Assembly: GCA_030062745.1 (NCBI GenBank)
Contig: CP099846.1
Coordinates: 24,345,701-24,409,700 of the forward strand
DNA from: Capitulum mitella
Taxonomy: Eukaryota > Arthropoda > Thecostraca > Pollicipedomorpha > Pollicipedidae
Length of the DNA stretch: 64,000 nt
Direction of reading: 5' to 3'
Shown: in pieces, positions 1-11,100 of the stretch
How the letters are laid out: the number at the start of each line of letters is the position of its first letter
Numbering within the stretch: position 1 is the first letter of the stretch
Made by a program: the position numbers and the translations under genes
Notes under the pieces: generated by a model
What the model was told of the DNA's origin: nothing
Databases searched by the model: none
The model's input: the letters and a program-made list of their open reading frames with translations, nothing else

Positions 1-483
1 GAATCCAAGTGGGACCCACAAATGAATGTAAATATCCCTTTTGCCAAACAAGGCTAGTCAGTTTCAAAAAAACCATAGAACCTGGGTGAAAGGCACAATT
101 CAGTGGAATGCACAATCTATCAGGCAGCAGGCAAAGGATGTGCAAGTGCTTACAATCCAAATGACGTAGTTAAATGCACAAAAAATTCAAGATGCCTGAA
201 TGCCTTCTTACTTTAAGGCAGCAATATCTGACTTAAGATTATAAAGCAGTAACAGTTTTAAGAAACAACCATTACAATATATTATTTGGCAGCAGTTTTT
301 TGCCAGTGACATCCTGACATACAACATTAAGTTCTGGCAAGCACTGAATTCATTCTGCCTACAGCACCTAGCTGGCATGTAGATTTTCTGCCCTACTGTA
401 GGCACCACCTGCAACTGAAGTGCCAGGTATGATGGACAGTACACAAAAAGATGAGTTATGAATTGACTTATACTTTATCTCTT
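1..483. other. CpG-depleted tract at left edge
   Basis: Only one CpG is visible in the first 480 bases, whereas the sequence from about 505 onward has many. No protein is recognisable. CpG loss of this kind is known from germline-methylated transcription units in invertebrates, so this could be the end of a gene or an intron entering from the left; that is inference. A 15-bp sequence, GCAGCAATATCTGAC, occurs at 218-232 and again at 484-498, where the CpG-poor tract ends. Confidence 0.4.
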
Positions 484-487
484 GCAG

Positions 488-705
488 CAATATCTGACAG
501 CCACACACCCGAACGCTTCCGCACTGCCCTAGCCGACGGACCACCACGGCATTTTAGAAATGGTCACCACGGATGCTACCTTCGGATGAACGTGCCCATG
601 GTACTAGACGCACGTGCAATCAGGAGGCGATGCCTGCCCATCGATCACGGACATAAGCAAACTTATCTTAAAGAGGACCTCCGCGATGACAATGGCAAAA
701 TATGA
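488..705 (+). other. Possible exon after a strong 3' splice-like site
   Basis: The sequence TTTATCTCTTGCAG at 474-487 is a textbook splice acceptor (pyrimidine run plus CAG). It is followed by an open frame to 705 containing the residues RNGHHGCYLRMNVPM. I do not recognise the product, and the antisense strand is also open (604-822) with a hydrophobic stretch, so coding on this strand is unproven. The acceptor is the main support. Confidence 0.2.
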
Positions 706-1414
706 ACCTCTGTAGTGCCTAAGAACTAGGTTAAAAAGGAAAGCAAAATAAACAAGCACCAGAACATGCTTCAGTACCTCAGAGTACCGACGAAACTCAC
801 ACGCCTCCTTACTCACCGGCACCGACGTATTGCGCGAGAACGTCTAAATCCTCAGGGCTGCGTCATATTTGTCAACATGTTAAGAGTCAGGGGAGGGAAT
901 TTATGTTGAATGTATGTCACACGTTCCGATAATTTTCCCGACGTAACTCTCAGCATAGTAAATAAATAGAACGGCTTTAGAGTGGGCATGGATAGGACCA
1001 TTTCGAGATAGTTTTTCTAGGTGTCATCAGAGGTGTAATGCAAACTTGCCAAAAATGGTCGGGCTTCCGCCGTATTTGCGCTACGGGATAGCTAACCAGC
1101 AGCTATAACGTCCATGGCGATTAAGATTTTCTTCGCCAAACGCTTACAACTTCCGTTGACCGTGATTTATTTCTGTTTCACAGACTCGTCATAAATATTG
1201 ATTATTTTAGCGGTATGTGGTCACTAGTAGTCGTAAAGGAGTGCATGTGCAATAGTGTGGTCCTCAAATACTGTTTTGGACTTTTCAAAAAAATGTTTTT
1301 CCATGTCTCTGTTGAACTCATTGAAAAAACGGGCTGCGAAATTTCGTATCTCAACAAAGAGCAAAGAAAAAAAATCAGGCTTGTAAAAATGGCCCATCTT
1401 GATCGGCGTTTACG

Positions 1415-1460
1415 GGTCAAATGGACTTATGGTCAAATGGTCAAATGGTCAAATGGACTT
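1415..1460. repeat. Short 9-bp tandem repeat (GGTCAAATG)
   Basis: The unit GGTCAAATG recurs about five times, partly interrupted by an ACTTAT spacer. It lies just outside the left end of the transposon that starts at 1489. Confidence 0.7.
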
Positions 1461-1480
1461 ATTGGGCGTTGCAGTCTCCA

Positions 1481-1488
1481 GTGCTGTC
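1481..1488. repeat. Target site duplication, left copy
   Basis: GTGCTGTC, identical to 5665-5672, directly abuts the CAGGGCC terminus. Confidence 0.85.
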
Positions 1489-1619
1489 CAGGGCCTATTT
1501 TAAGGGAAAATGACTGCGGGGGCAATTCTGCGAACGAGGGGCAACGAGGGGCTGAGACCATCCCCTCCCCCGGCATTTCCGTTCTCCTTGTTAAATTTTA
1601 ACCACTTTATATATACGTA

Positions 1620-1620
1620 C

Positions 1621-1690
<70 letters not shown>
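1620..1690. repeat. (TA)n microsatellite
   Basis: About 60 bp of nearly pure TA follow a short TATACGTACATATA lead-in, inside the left end of the 1489-5664 transposon. Confidence 0.95.
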
Positions 1691-2221
1691 CTAAGGAAGG
1701 AATAAATAAAGGCGAATTATGATGAAGATTTTTCCAGAGTGCTCTCTCATTAACTGATGCGTCTTTGGGAGGAAATCATGCGTGCAAAATACGGCTTTGG
1801 TCCAACATTTTCCAGCACTGTCACACGAAGATTGCATCTCGCTTGTCTTGGATTTTATTCTTATTTTAGTGAAATTCGCGCCGGTTTTTGTGCATTTCGA
1901 GCCCCTTAAAGTCAAAGAATACTATTCCATCTATCCCCAGCAAGACCTCATGCTCTATGAACTTGTGATCTCTGCGAGATTCAGTCAGGGAGAGGTGTGT
2001 CTGAAATGCTCCCAGATACGTTTTGTGTTCCAGTTTTTTTTTTTTAACCAAGTGCACGATATGCATAAAAAGTACATCATAGAACTCCTTTTGACACACT
2101 GGATCAAAAGACACTTCACATGCTGTCTCAGGGCATAGGTCATTAGCTCTGTCGGCAGCAGTGTGGCTAGGTGGAATGATACTTCAACCCTCTTTGTGGC
2201 TTAGGGGTTCTGGCGACGATG

Positions 2222-4399
2222 TCATTCGACGACTTGCAGCAGGTACTGCTTTTGCGTTTCATCCTTCGTCATTACCCCACTGTACACTTGGATAAGAGCC
2301 ACAGCTAGTTCGGCGACGTCGCTGACTAGCGCGATCCCGCGCAGGACTTCCTTGGCGTTCTTAAAGCCAGGTGCTGTTTCCCAATCAGCGGGATCGGCGG
2401 CAAGGAAGTCCATGTTGATGCCATAGGCCTTCAGGTTGCCCACCGACTTTGTCGTAATAAAGTCGACGGTGATCTTCCTGGCGCAAACGTCCCTTGCCGC
2501 GAGATCTATCTGCGCTCGCTTGGGCCGACTCTCCGATCCCTGTTGCTGGAGTGCCGCGTTCATCCTCCTCTTCATCTCACACGGCACGCCCTCGTCGAAG
2601 AACGACACACCAGCCAGTTCTTCACTGAGGTACCATGACAGGTGATTGTTATAACAAACAGTATGTCGTGTATAATGTCATAATGGATAATAGGTGATTG
2701 GCGAACTTCTTGGAGATCGCCTACGAGATTTCAGCATTCAAATCAGGCTTTGCAGGACAGCCAGGTCGTGTACGGGAGCCTTGTCCGCAGATGAAGAGCA
2801 GAACCATGCACTGACGTACAAAACAACCATGAAAGAGACGAAGCGCTTGAGTGCTCCCAGTTCACTGGGAGTCACGGAGAACTGATGGCGAAGCAGGAAG
2901 ATCTTGATCTCGTAGATTATGCGTTCCATCCATGCACAGTGGAGAGCAACTAGTTGGGGAGCTTAATTCCCCGAGGAGGCTCTTGACCAAAGAGGATGAT
3001 AGAGACCTCAAAGAACTCACCATAATCATCGCTAGGCTGGATTTCGGCGAGCTTCTCATGGCAGAAGGCGACGACACGATCCTTGGAGGACAGAAACGTC
3101 TCGGCCACTGCTGGCTGCAGGTCTTCATGCATCATGGGTTCAAACTTGCTCCGAGCAATGGGCCTTCATCTCTTCTTGAAGCGCTTGAACAAGGAAATTC
3201 CCGGTCCCGAGGACGGACCGAAGCGCTTGGAGGAAAGTTCTGTCTCAGTTTGAAGATATGATGACGACAAGCGAAGTGAAGGAACTGTCGCCCAAACTTC
3301 TGTTAAAGAAACGTGTTTGCTCCCACAACTTGTCCAGTATTGCTGGAGTGGGTATCGAAGCTCATGCCGACGACTTTATCCGAAACCTCCCAGTCTTCCA
3401 GACAATGAGCGGCAAGGTCGGCTGACGCTGCTCCAGTCCCGCTTGCAAACTTCGGAACATCGAGGAGCTTGCAGGCACTTCTTGGACCGGTTACAATGGC
3501 AGGGAGTCGACCCACCTTTTCCTTTCTATCGTCAGGTAACAGTTTGCCGTCCCAGTGGACCACCAGGCTGGGTGGCAGGGACAAAGAATGCTAGATTTCG
3601 TCCGCAATGGCTTTTCTCTGCGATCTACGCGCCCGCCTGGTCGAGCTTCTGTGATCGCCAATTCAGAGGAGCTGTGGCCGAGGGCCGAGGCTGTCGCCGA
3701 TAGGAAGTGGATTGCAGAACAATCATTGAGCTTGGTCCGATCGAGGGCTGCTGCCAGACCAGGAGTGACGATGTTCTGGGCTCTCTTACAGGGCCGCTTC
3801 GAAGGAGAAGGCATGGCGAAGGGCTGCGGGTCATCTTGATCTGTCAGCTCTGTGTTGTCGGTAGACGAGCATTCCAGTTGGACAGTTGTCTCCTGCTCGC
3901 TCTGCTGTTCAGTCTAACGGCGGGCCCTTTAAAGCTTCGGCCTACTGTTGTTGAAGAGCTCGCTCCTCCTTCTCAGAAAGAAACTTATCGAATACCACCA
4001 TGACGCCTCGACGACCTGGCCCTCTTTCGGCCTGGAGAAGAAGAGAATCTTTCTCCCCTTGGTTTTGATGGTCTTGATGGTGCCGACAATGGCAACGTCA
4101 CAAAGGTTTTTGAGTTTGTCTCTAAATTCATTCTTCTTGTGAATTTCCGGGGTGGACCTCCAGCATTTGCTTTTGATGACATCTTGGTACTGGTCAAGCT
4201 TCCTCTTGGGCTTCTTTATCACGCTCCGCGCCGGTGTAGTGAGAATAAGGGCTTTGTTCCACGCCCTCGTCACTTCGCGGACGATGTATTTTGACCGCCC
4301 TCTGGGTGAGCGTATCCGCACGGTGGGACTGAAAACATTGCTGCAGCACTTCTCACCGCGAAGGCAGTTTGTTTCCTGGCACTGACTCGACCGGAGCAC
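2222..4399 (-). pseudogene. Broken transposase-like gene of a widespread invertebrate family
   Basis: Read from 4399 down to 2222, successive minus-strand frames give one collinear protein broken by stops and frameshifts. The N-terminal part (4399-3929) has a basic segment with KYIVREVTRAWNKA and a LCDVA block. Next comes LAAALDRTKLND (3834-3491), then VVHWDGKLLPD and MSFDTHSSNTGQ (3584-3303). FACRHH and GPSSGP follow in shifted frames, then PSDDYGEFFE (3135-2950), a basic and hydrophobic helix region (2929-2738), YLSEELAGVSFFDEG, and a C-terminus ending KDETQKQYLLQVVE (2608-2222). I know these blocks from uncharacterised multi-copy proteins in cnidarian, crustacean and mollusc genomes. The Asp in HWDGK and the Asp in FDTHSSNT could be RNase H-fold catalytic residues, but that is inference. 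A short insertion splits the block near 2650-2700. The gene lies wholly inside a TIR- and TSD-bounded element, so it is the likely source of the element's mobility and is now dead. Confidence 0.8.
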
Positions 4400-5664
4400 C
4401 GATCAACCAAAGCTCGGTTTTTTTCTCGTTGTCTAAGAATTTTAAGTAAAAAAAAAAAAAAAATTCCCGGTGTTTAAGAATGCACGGGGAATTGCGAGAC
4501 CGGCACCGTGGGTTACCGTGGTATGGCCAGGTGTGGTACTTCAAAACTGTGATATATGTCAGTCTGCAAACGATGGCCAGGATATTGACGAGATGTTGCG
4601 GCAACTTCGATTCTACCCTAAATGGGGCAGCAGGTTGCCTGTCCGGGACAGTTTCTGTTAATCTAATCTATTCCCAAAATACAGTTTCTCATCAAATTTC
4701 GGCTAATATGTTTCGCAGCCCTAAGCAAAAGTGCAAAAGCCGTCCCAACACAAGGAGAACAAACTGCTGCATTTGCAGGTTATCGACCCCAAAATAAAAA
4801 AAGACTCAAATTGAAATATTTGCCTTAGCTCCGTTCAATGAGATATCGTCAACGCTCACCATGATCTGCAGTCTGGACTATGCCATGTTGGTGAAGCAGA
4901 TGGAACATGCTCATGGAATGCATGAACCCATGCCCAAGGAGCAGCAAGAGTGGCGGTTTTGATAAATGACTGATTACTTTTCTGTTTCTCTCGCGTAAAA
5001 CTAGGGTTTAGCCGCCTAGTTCAGTGAAATTCTACGAGTTAGGTACTGGGATCTTAGCAGGGCTTTCAGACCAGGGTGGCGACTACAGCACTGCTGGGCT
5101 GTTACCGCATTCATATAAATATTATCCCACCATGGCGAAACCGCCCTGAGCACCAACTGACCCTTCAGTTTTCTTGCGTTTTAATATGTACGTATGTATG
5201 TAATACTTGTATCTAATACAAATATCTAATACATGGTCGCCTGCCTCATCATCTTTAACGTGCTTACAATGCAATGAAACGCCTTGGGCGCCCACGAGAC
5301 AATCGTGGCATTGGGTGCCGGCGTACAAACTACCAAACACGGTCGCCAACGGTCATTGGGCACGTGTGCAACACGTATCATAAAGCGATGCTTCTTAGTG
5401 TGCTCCCAAATTAGTCAATGATTTAAAATATCCTTCGTAGATGAGATGCCGCTTCGCGAGAGACTCGTGCGCAGCAGTTTATGGAATGCTCTCCTGGTTC
5501 CGCCATACAGCGATGACCGCAGTGGTCGTTACTTTTACTTTACTTAAACTCTACCCCTGGCTGTTTTTTTTTCTTTGCATGGGCAAGGGCTCTTGACTGG
5601 GGGGGCAAAGTGCAGGACTGGGGGGGCATTTGCCCCCCCAGTTAACATGTTAAAATAGGCCCTG

Positions 5665-5672
5665 GTGCTGTC
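5665..5672. repeat. Target site duplication, right copy
   Basis: GTGCTGTC, identical to 1481-1488, directly abuts the GGCCCTG right terminus. Confidence 0.85.
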
Positions 5673-7330
5673 TCCACGGGCGGCCGGCATTTATCATCTA
5701 GCAAGCAGGTATGCGTTGATCTGGGTTCCTACATAAAACCGTCGGGATCCGTGCTGTGGGGTTTTTGGGCAGGAACGGTGGAACCCCTGTGGAAATGGGG
5801 GAGGGTAAACGCGATTTTTCCATTGCTCATTTCCATTCAACACTATAGGGTTAATGTTAAATGCCGCCCAAGTTGGGCGAGGGAGCAGTTGCCCCCCTTC
5901 CCACTCAGTTCCAGTGTCCCTGGGTTTTGGAGTATTATGTGGCAAGGACAGGGCGATTTTGACTACTTCATGGATATTTCTGGCAGTCCAGGAACACAGC
6001 GTCTGAAACTATGTGTCGACTGTATTTGTGGATCCAGTCCAAGTTGGATGCAGTCCAGGAACACAGTTTTCGAAATACTGATGTTGCGTTTGTGGATTGC
6101 CGGCCAAGCCGTGAAATAGCCGAGATCGCGCTCCTTGAGTGCTGGCCCAGTCCATTTCAAGTAATATTCCAAAACCTATCAATATGGATCCCGACGGCTT
6201 CATTTGGGGACCCCAGCCGACCCGCGCCAGCGTGCCTGGTGTTAACTGCCGGCCGCCCGTATAGACAGCACAAGAAACCGCCACGCCAGAATGACATTCA
6301 GCCTCCATGTGGTAGTGTTAAACGCCGATCAAAATGGGCGAAATTTTGCACAGGCCAGTCTTTCAATGAGTCCAAGAAAAGCATGGAAAAGCAATTTTGA
6401 AAAAAAAAATTAAGACAGCATTTAAGGGTACCCTAATGTGACCGTAATTTCCTTGTATTGCACCACCCAAGGTTGAGTGCCTGGTCCCTCCATTTCAATA
6501 GGCCGCTATGGTTTAAATTACGACAGCCAGTTGGCCCCCCTAACGTAATTAACGCCATATAGGTCAGAGGGTTTGCTCCTTCGAAATTCCTTCGTTCCGC
6601 GTTTGTTGGGTTGTCGGCAGTGCGCGTGCTCGATGTTCATTTGGTTCGGGTCGGACCTCCACTGTCTGTATGGAATTCCTGCTTCCTGGCTTCCCCGCAG
6701 ACTACGCAGCCCGTACATGGCAGCATTGCGCGACGATTAGGTCTGCTTTGCTTTACGCATGGCGAGGGAAGGTACGCGAAAACTGGCTCGTCGTGTCACG
6801 AACAGCTACATCGTTCCGGCGGGTCGTAGAGACAGTCGTCGCGGACCAATCACCAACCTTTACATGCTTGTGACTTCAGTGGGAGGTAACGTATGAGGAC
6901 CATGCTCAGTTCAGTTACACTGCGGTGGACGTTTTTGCAGTACATTACTCAATTTTATTTGCAATGAGTGTATTTGACAACCTCTAGTCATGTCAACAAT
7001 TGGAATACCCCCAACACGGAAAAGATCGCGCAAGATGTTGACCTGTTCCCGTCAGCAAATCAAACGTTAACAAATGTAAAAATTTTCCATTCAACCCAAA
7101 AGCACCATTTTCTTCATCTATTTCGACGCGCAAAATGAGTGTGAGCCGGAACTCCCTTAAAATCGAGTTTAATTGCTCATCTATAGACCTAGCAGTGATT
7201 AATAACACCATTTCCAGGCCACTTCGTCCAATAGCACTGACCAACAGCTCAATTAATCGGGGATCTCTGCGTGAGGAGCGCATACACCAGTCGCGCACCG
7301 TTGACGTCCGGAGTCCGATCTCGCCTGCAG
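5673..7330. other. No supported gene; short duplications
   Basis: No recognisable protein. A 16-bp sequence, CAGTCCAGGAACACAG, occurs near 5992 and again near 6051, and CCGTCGGGATCC near 5742 is inverted near 6182. This suggests old repeat debris. The reverse complement of TTTATT at 6954-6959 is an AATAAA signal that could serve the minus-strand peptide gene upstream of it. Confidence 0.4.
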
Positions 7331-7337
7331 AGCGTCC

Positions 7338-7607
7338 TCACGGCCGCACACGTTCGTACGGCAGGCTCCCCGAGCCGCCGCTGCCCAGTCCCTGTCCGCT
7401 GTTGCCAGGCGGTCCAGGCCCGTCCGGTCCCGAGGGTCCCACGGGCCAGACCGGTCCCGGCAGCTCGGAGTCCCCCGACGACGAGGAGCCAGAGCCGACG
7501 CCCGGCGCGCCGCCGTACCTGCCGCCGGCCGGCGGCGCGGCGCCGACACTGGCCGCCGCCTGCAGCGCGACCAGCAGCGTGACCAGCAGCGCGACCAGCA
7601 GCTTCAT
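7338..7607 (-). CDS. Small secreted Gly/Pro/Ser-rich peptide precursor
   Basis: An 89-residue frame starts at ATG 7607. Residues 1-23 form a clear secretory signal: MKLL, then repeats of LLVAL/LLVTL, then an AAASVGA cleavage region. The mature part is rich in Gly, Pro and Ser (GSGSSSSGD, GPSGPDGPGPPG) and ends LPYERVRP before TGA at 7338. No Cys is present in the mature region. Codon use is extremely GC3-rich, like the MMAB exons and unlike the neighbouring repeats. A TATA-like CATAAAA lies about 37 bases upstream and the ATG context is TCGCCATGA. The stop overlaps a GTGAGG that could be a splice donor, so either the peptide ends here or this is a first exon. Extracellular-matrix or cuticle-type protein and Gly/Pro-rich antimicrobial peptide are both possible; I see no family signature. 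The leader is unambiguous, the function unknown. Confidence 0.6.
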   Translation of the reverse strand: MKLLVALLVTLLVALQAAASVGAAPPAGGRYGGAPGVGSGSSSSGDSELPGPVWPVGPSGPDGPGPPGNSGQGLGSGGSGSLPYERVRP

Positions 7608-7611
7608 GGCG

Positions 7612-7650
7612 ACAGGAGTGCTCTGTGGCGGCCTCGTCGCCCGTTTTATG
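7612..7650 (-). promoter_or_regulatory. TATA-like core promoter of the secreted peptide gene
   Basis: On the minus strand CATAAAA (7649-7643) stands about 30 bases before a GCACTCC that could be the initiator, leaving a 5' leader of roughly 12-15 bases. The placement fits a TATA promoter; the start site itself is inferred. Confidence 0.4.
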
Positions 7651-7659
7651 CAGCTGAGA

Positions 7660-9580
7660 CACGCGCCAGTCACGGGGATCGATGGGTTGTTGTCGCCCGG
7701 CCAGGGACAGAGCCGCCGGTGCTGGTGTATTCGATACACCGACGGTGTTCCGAGCGTGATCATATCCTGACCGAGAACACCTGCCTATTGTCGTGCCCCG
7801 GGGGATTATCACATAGCTGTGGCGCAGCGCAAGGCACATGCGGCTACTGATTTGCCTGTCGCATTCATATTGTTAACGTCTCGCTTATGACAACGGACTT
7901 GCAAAAGAAGTTTTCTTTGTCCAGGCCTTCATGCACAAAACACGTTTTATTTCTGAGCCGCGTCTTCCCTGCAAAACGTGCAGTATCCTACATCGGGAGA
8001 ACGTTCGACTCCTCGACCGACCGCAGTGTCCAAAGTATGAATTCAAAAAGCGAATGCCCCTACCGAGGCTGACTGCGCTCCCTCCTCTCCCCCACCGTTA
8101 CTGTCGTCGTCCCCGCAAGTGTCGTCTCCTAAGGCCACCCGTCTTCTTTGCGTGGCCTGGATAAAACGCTAAAAACGTGATGACTTTCTCCGGGGCAGTT
8201 TGCTTGAAATTTTTCAGGATAGAGTAACTTCAGTTTCTTGCACGAAGTGCGCGAGTATTGAATGTCTCACGGGTGGACCTTATTTCTGACTCTTGAAGCA
8301 TCGGTGTAGCATGAGAATATAAAACGCATTCCAGCGGCGTGTCACCTGTGTACACACACAGGTGTATGGTGTGGCGGAAATGCTGCGTATGTGACAATGT
8401 CGCGACGATGTTACGTTGTCGCGACACTGATATCGCTGCCACACCCGGCGCATCGTCGCTACATCACGCCAGCGTAGCAGCCCACAGCACCCTAGGGTAG
8501 GTAGGAGGAGGGTGCCGGGTTTACCATCTTCGGGAAATTACAAACGAGGCCGCATGTCGAGTGAATTCTGCTTAAACCAAGGCCGAAATAAAACTGATGG
8601 GCCGTCCGGCCGGGTCGTAACCAGAAGAGAAACAAGTTTCACCCAGAGGACAATTGATTTCATTCAGAGTTTTGCGTTTTCACCCCCAGTATGCTAGTTT
8701 GCGAGTTTTGTTGTCCGCGAATTACTGAAGGAATTGCTCTTTCTTCTCAACTTCGTTTGCCAATATTTTGAACCAATCAGTTCATTTGATAGAGAATAGT
8801 GTGATGAGCGATGCGTGAGGTTTCAGGTAGTGATTCCTCGGGTACTAAATATTAACATAGATCGCTAAACCTCCGTTTTATTTCGAAATGCAGGTAGACA
8901 AGATAAACATAACGAACGAGGCCCGAAAATGCTGTTGCAGATTTGAAGATAAACACGATAGCGTTCGACAGTCCTTGCCCCACAAGGCGTCTTACTTCCT
9001 CAAAATGACAAAAGCTCTACTAACTTCAAAAACATTCCTTCTCTCATGCTTTGAAGTGCACTGTCGGGTCTCATGCATGCTGGATGAACTTCTGTCATGG
9101 ATGGATGGTTCTGGCGCAGCCTGGGCGGGAGGCCGAGTCGTAATTTCGTTATTCGTTGGTCGTGAGGCCTTTCCTGCGACTGTATGACACTCGGGGGAGA
9201 GCACTGCCGTAAACGCGCCGGGATAAAGGAGATTCAGAGGCTAGGGCGTGCATAATGGATGTCGTGCTCTCATATGTACAAGATTATACCGGTTTCCGCG
9301 ATTCATTTTCTGGGCCCAGACAGGATCAGTGGTAAAATGAGCTCGCACTGGATGCGAGTTCTATTGAGGATGTTGCGTTTGTCTCGCCAAAGGTCTGATT
9401 TCAAGCACGACTGGTTCGAGGGGAATATTCAAGGGCGTCGTAAATTTTATATGTTGCTGATGCAGGACGTATGTAAAGCCGAAAGAATGGACTTTAGGCA
9501 TGTCAGCATTTCAAGGCTATTTTTCGCTGTCTGAAAAGCTTTTGTGAGCTGTGTGTCTGAAAAGCAAAAAAAATGTGAGT
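7660..9580. other. No supported gene; two hairpins near 8.34-8.43 kb
   Basis: No recognisable protein in this stretch. ACCTGTGT/ACACAGGT arms around 8345-8365 and TGTCGCGAC/GTCGCGACA arms around 8397-8425 can each fold into a stem. Confidence 0.35.
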
Positions 9581-9589
9581 TAAGTGATA

Positions 9590-9823
9590 ATGTACGATGA
9601 GCTAAATGAAAGAGCAGGTGAAATATTTACGCTGCCACAAGAGACAGAAGTGCATCCTTGCAGCTTCCAGGTGTGCTCATCTGATGCTGAAGATATCGAG
9701 AAGATCCTTTTTACCAAGTTTCCGCCAAGAGTCACCTGGTCAAGAGCGAGCCAGATGCACGAAGAAAATGAAAGAGTCCAAGCACCGCGACCCTGGGTGT
9801 TACTACAATGCAGCATGTGTTGA
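9590..9823 (+). CDS. Possible coding fragment, 77 residues, unknown
   Basis: An ATG-to-TGA frame begins MYDELNERAGEIFTLPQE and contains SSDAEDIEKILFTKFPPR. Its amino-acid composition and acidic/basic alternation look protein-like, unlike most short frames nearby. No family is recognised. The alternative frame over the same bases is also open, which weakens the case. It could be transposon debris. Confidence 0.2.
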   Translation: MYDELNERAGEIFTLPQETEVHPCSFQVCSSDAEDIEKILFTKFPPRVTWSRASQMHEENERVQAPRPWVLLQCSMC

Positions 9824-10049
9824 TGGATAAGATATTACTACGTATGGGCACGGTGCTTACTCCTCTCGAAAAACACAAACGGGTCTTTATCACACGGCCC
9901 AGGATGCGGAGCACCACAGGCACCGTCAGCCGTTTTACGGCCTGACGCAATAAGCAGGCTAGTCGCAGGAAGGTCAGAGGGGTCAACTGATCTCCCCTTA
10001 TGGTTAGAGGTTTCCAAAAATTTGTTGTTATCACAAAAGACAAATCTGT

Positions 10050-11100
10050 GGCCTTATGGGGAGGGGATTCAGAGTCCCCTCCCTCCTCCTGGCTTTTTGC
10101 TGGCCATTTCCAGGGTTTTCAAAGCGTTTGACCAAAAATTGGTGAATTTTCCTACCTATTGTTTTTGCTCAGTGCGGAGCCAGACCACGTTTATGGGGGC
10201 ACTTTTGCTTGTTAAGGGAAAACAAAAATGGCTGCCAAAAAACGGATTTTTGCAGGATAGAGCATAAAACATTGAGTGAGAATATAGGTAAAACATGGGA
10301 AAACATGCAAATTATTTTTGATCAAGTGAAGTCACTTCACAGATCGAGTTAGGGCCAAAAGTAAAAATTCGTTGTTATGTAAATATTTTTAAAGCTAATT
10401 TTCCAAATATAATAAAACTGGGATGTGTATGACTCAGCACATTGCCGTATTTTTTTTAAGTTTCAGGCTCTTATCAGGTCGGGTCACGGTACTATGACTT
10501 AAGATATCCGCGCCTGCCGTATGTTATGGCCGGCATAAAAAGGACCTTTAGAAAAAAACAGTTCGAATTACTGAAAACCTTTCAGAACATAATGAAATGA
10601 ACTCAGAGACATCCCATGTGGCTCTGATGAAATATGAGGCCATTTAGGGTCAATGGTCTTAAGTTGGTTTGGTGAAATGCGACCATAACAGCTTCACTTT
10701 TTCATGTCCATGGCCTATGCCAACGTTATATGAACAACGTAATATGATTTGATCTTCGTATATATTAAGATACTGAAACATTTGTTTTCTCAGGTTTCAA
10801 GAATAGGGTCTATAAATTTCCTCGACATTCCAGGCAGATGGGCCAGATGGAAAATTGCCATCATTTAGTTCTCAATGCATGCCAGTGGCATGAAAATCGG
10901 TCCATCATAGGCACAGTTATACCATGTGAAAAACTCTCGTCTTTGTCCCCTCCGCCTCCATCCTCCCCTTTTCGAGATCTGCAAAATTTCTGTTACTAAA
11001 AATGCAGTTTATGTGATGGCAAATCGACTGTCATTTGTTCCAATGGAATCGAAAGACTAGTGCTCGAGATCCAGGGGGTCCCCTCTGCCTACGTGAATGC
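10050..11100 (-). mobile_element. Diverged, reversed copy of piggyBac-like family 2
   Basis: Read on the minus strand, this matches the family 2 elements at 23619-24950 and 35782-36992. Shared points include the GGCAAATCGA block near 11020, the TCGAGATC block near 11066, the AAATGGCTGCCAAAAA block near 10227, the GCGGAGCCAG block near 10177 and the terminal CCCCTCC/GATTC region. It is much more diverged than the other two copies and its TTAA ends are no longer intact, so borders are approximate. Confidence 0.6.

Larger units (their letters stand above)
1489..5664 (-). mobile_element. Complete 4.2 kb DNA transposon with 8-bp target duplication
   Basis: The left end reads CAGGGCCTATTTTAA (from 1489). 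The reverse complement of the right end (to 5664) starts with the same 15 bases, followed in both by a weaker match rich in G and GGGGGCAA. The element is flanked by identical 8-bp sequences, GTGCTGTC, at 1481-1488 and 5665-5672. An 8-bp target duplication with a CAGGG-type terminus fits the hAT superfamily; P elements and some other groups also make 8-bp duplications. Inside lie a (TA)n microsatellite near the left end and a broken transposase-like gene on the minus strand. The element is therefore an autonomous-type copy that has decayed. The borders are directly visible; the superfamily is inference. Confidence 0.85.
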
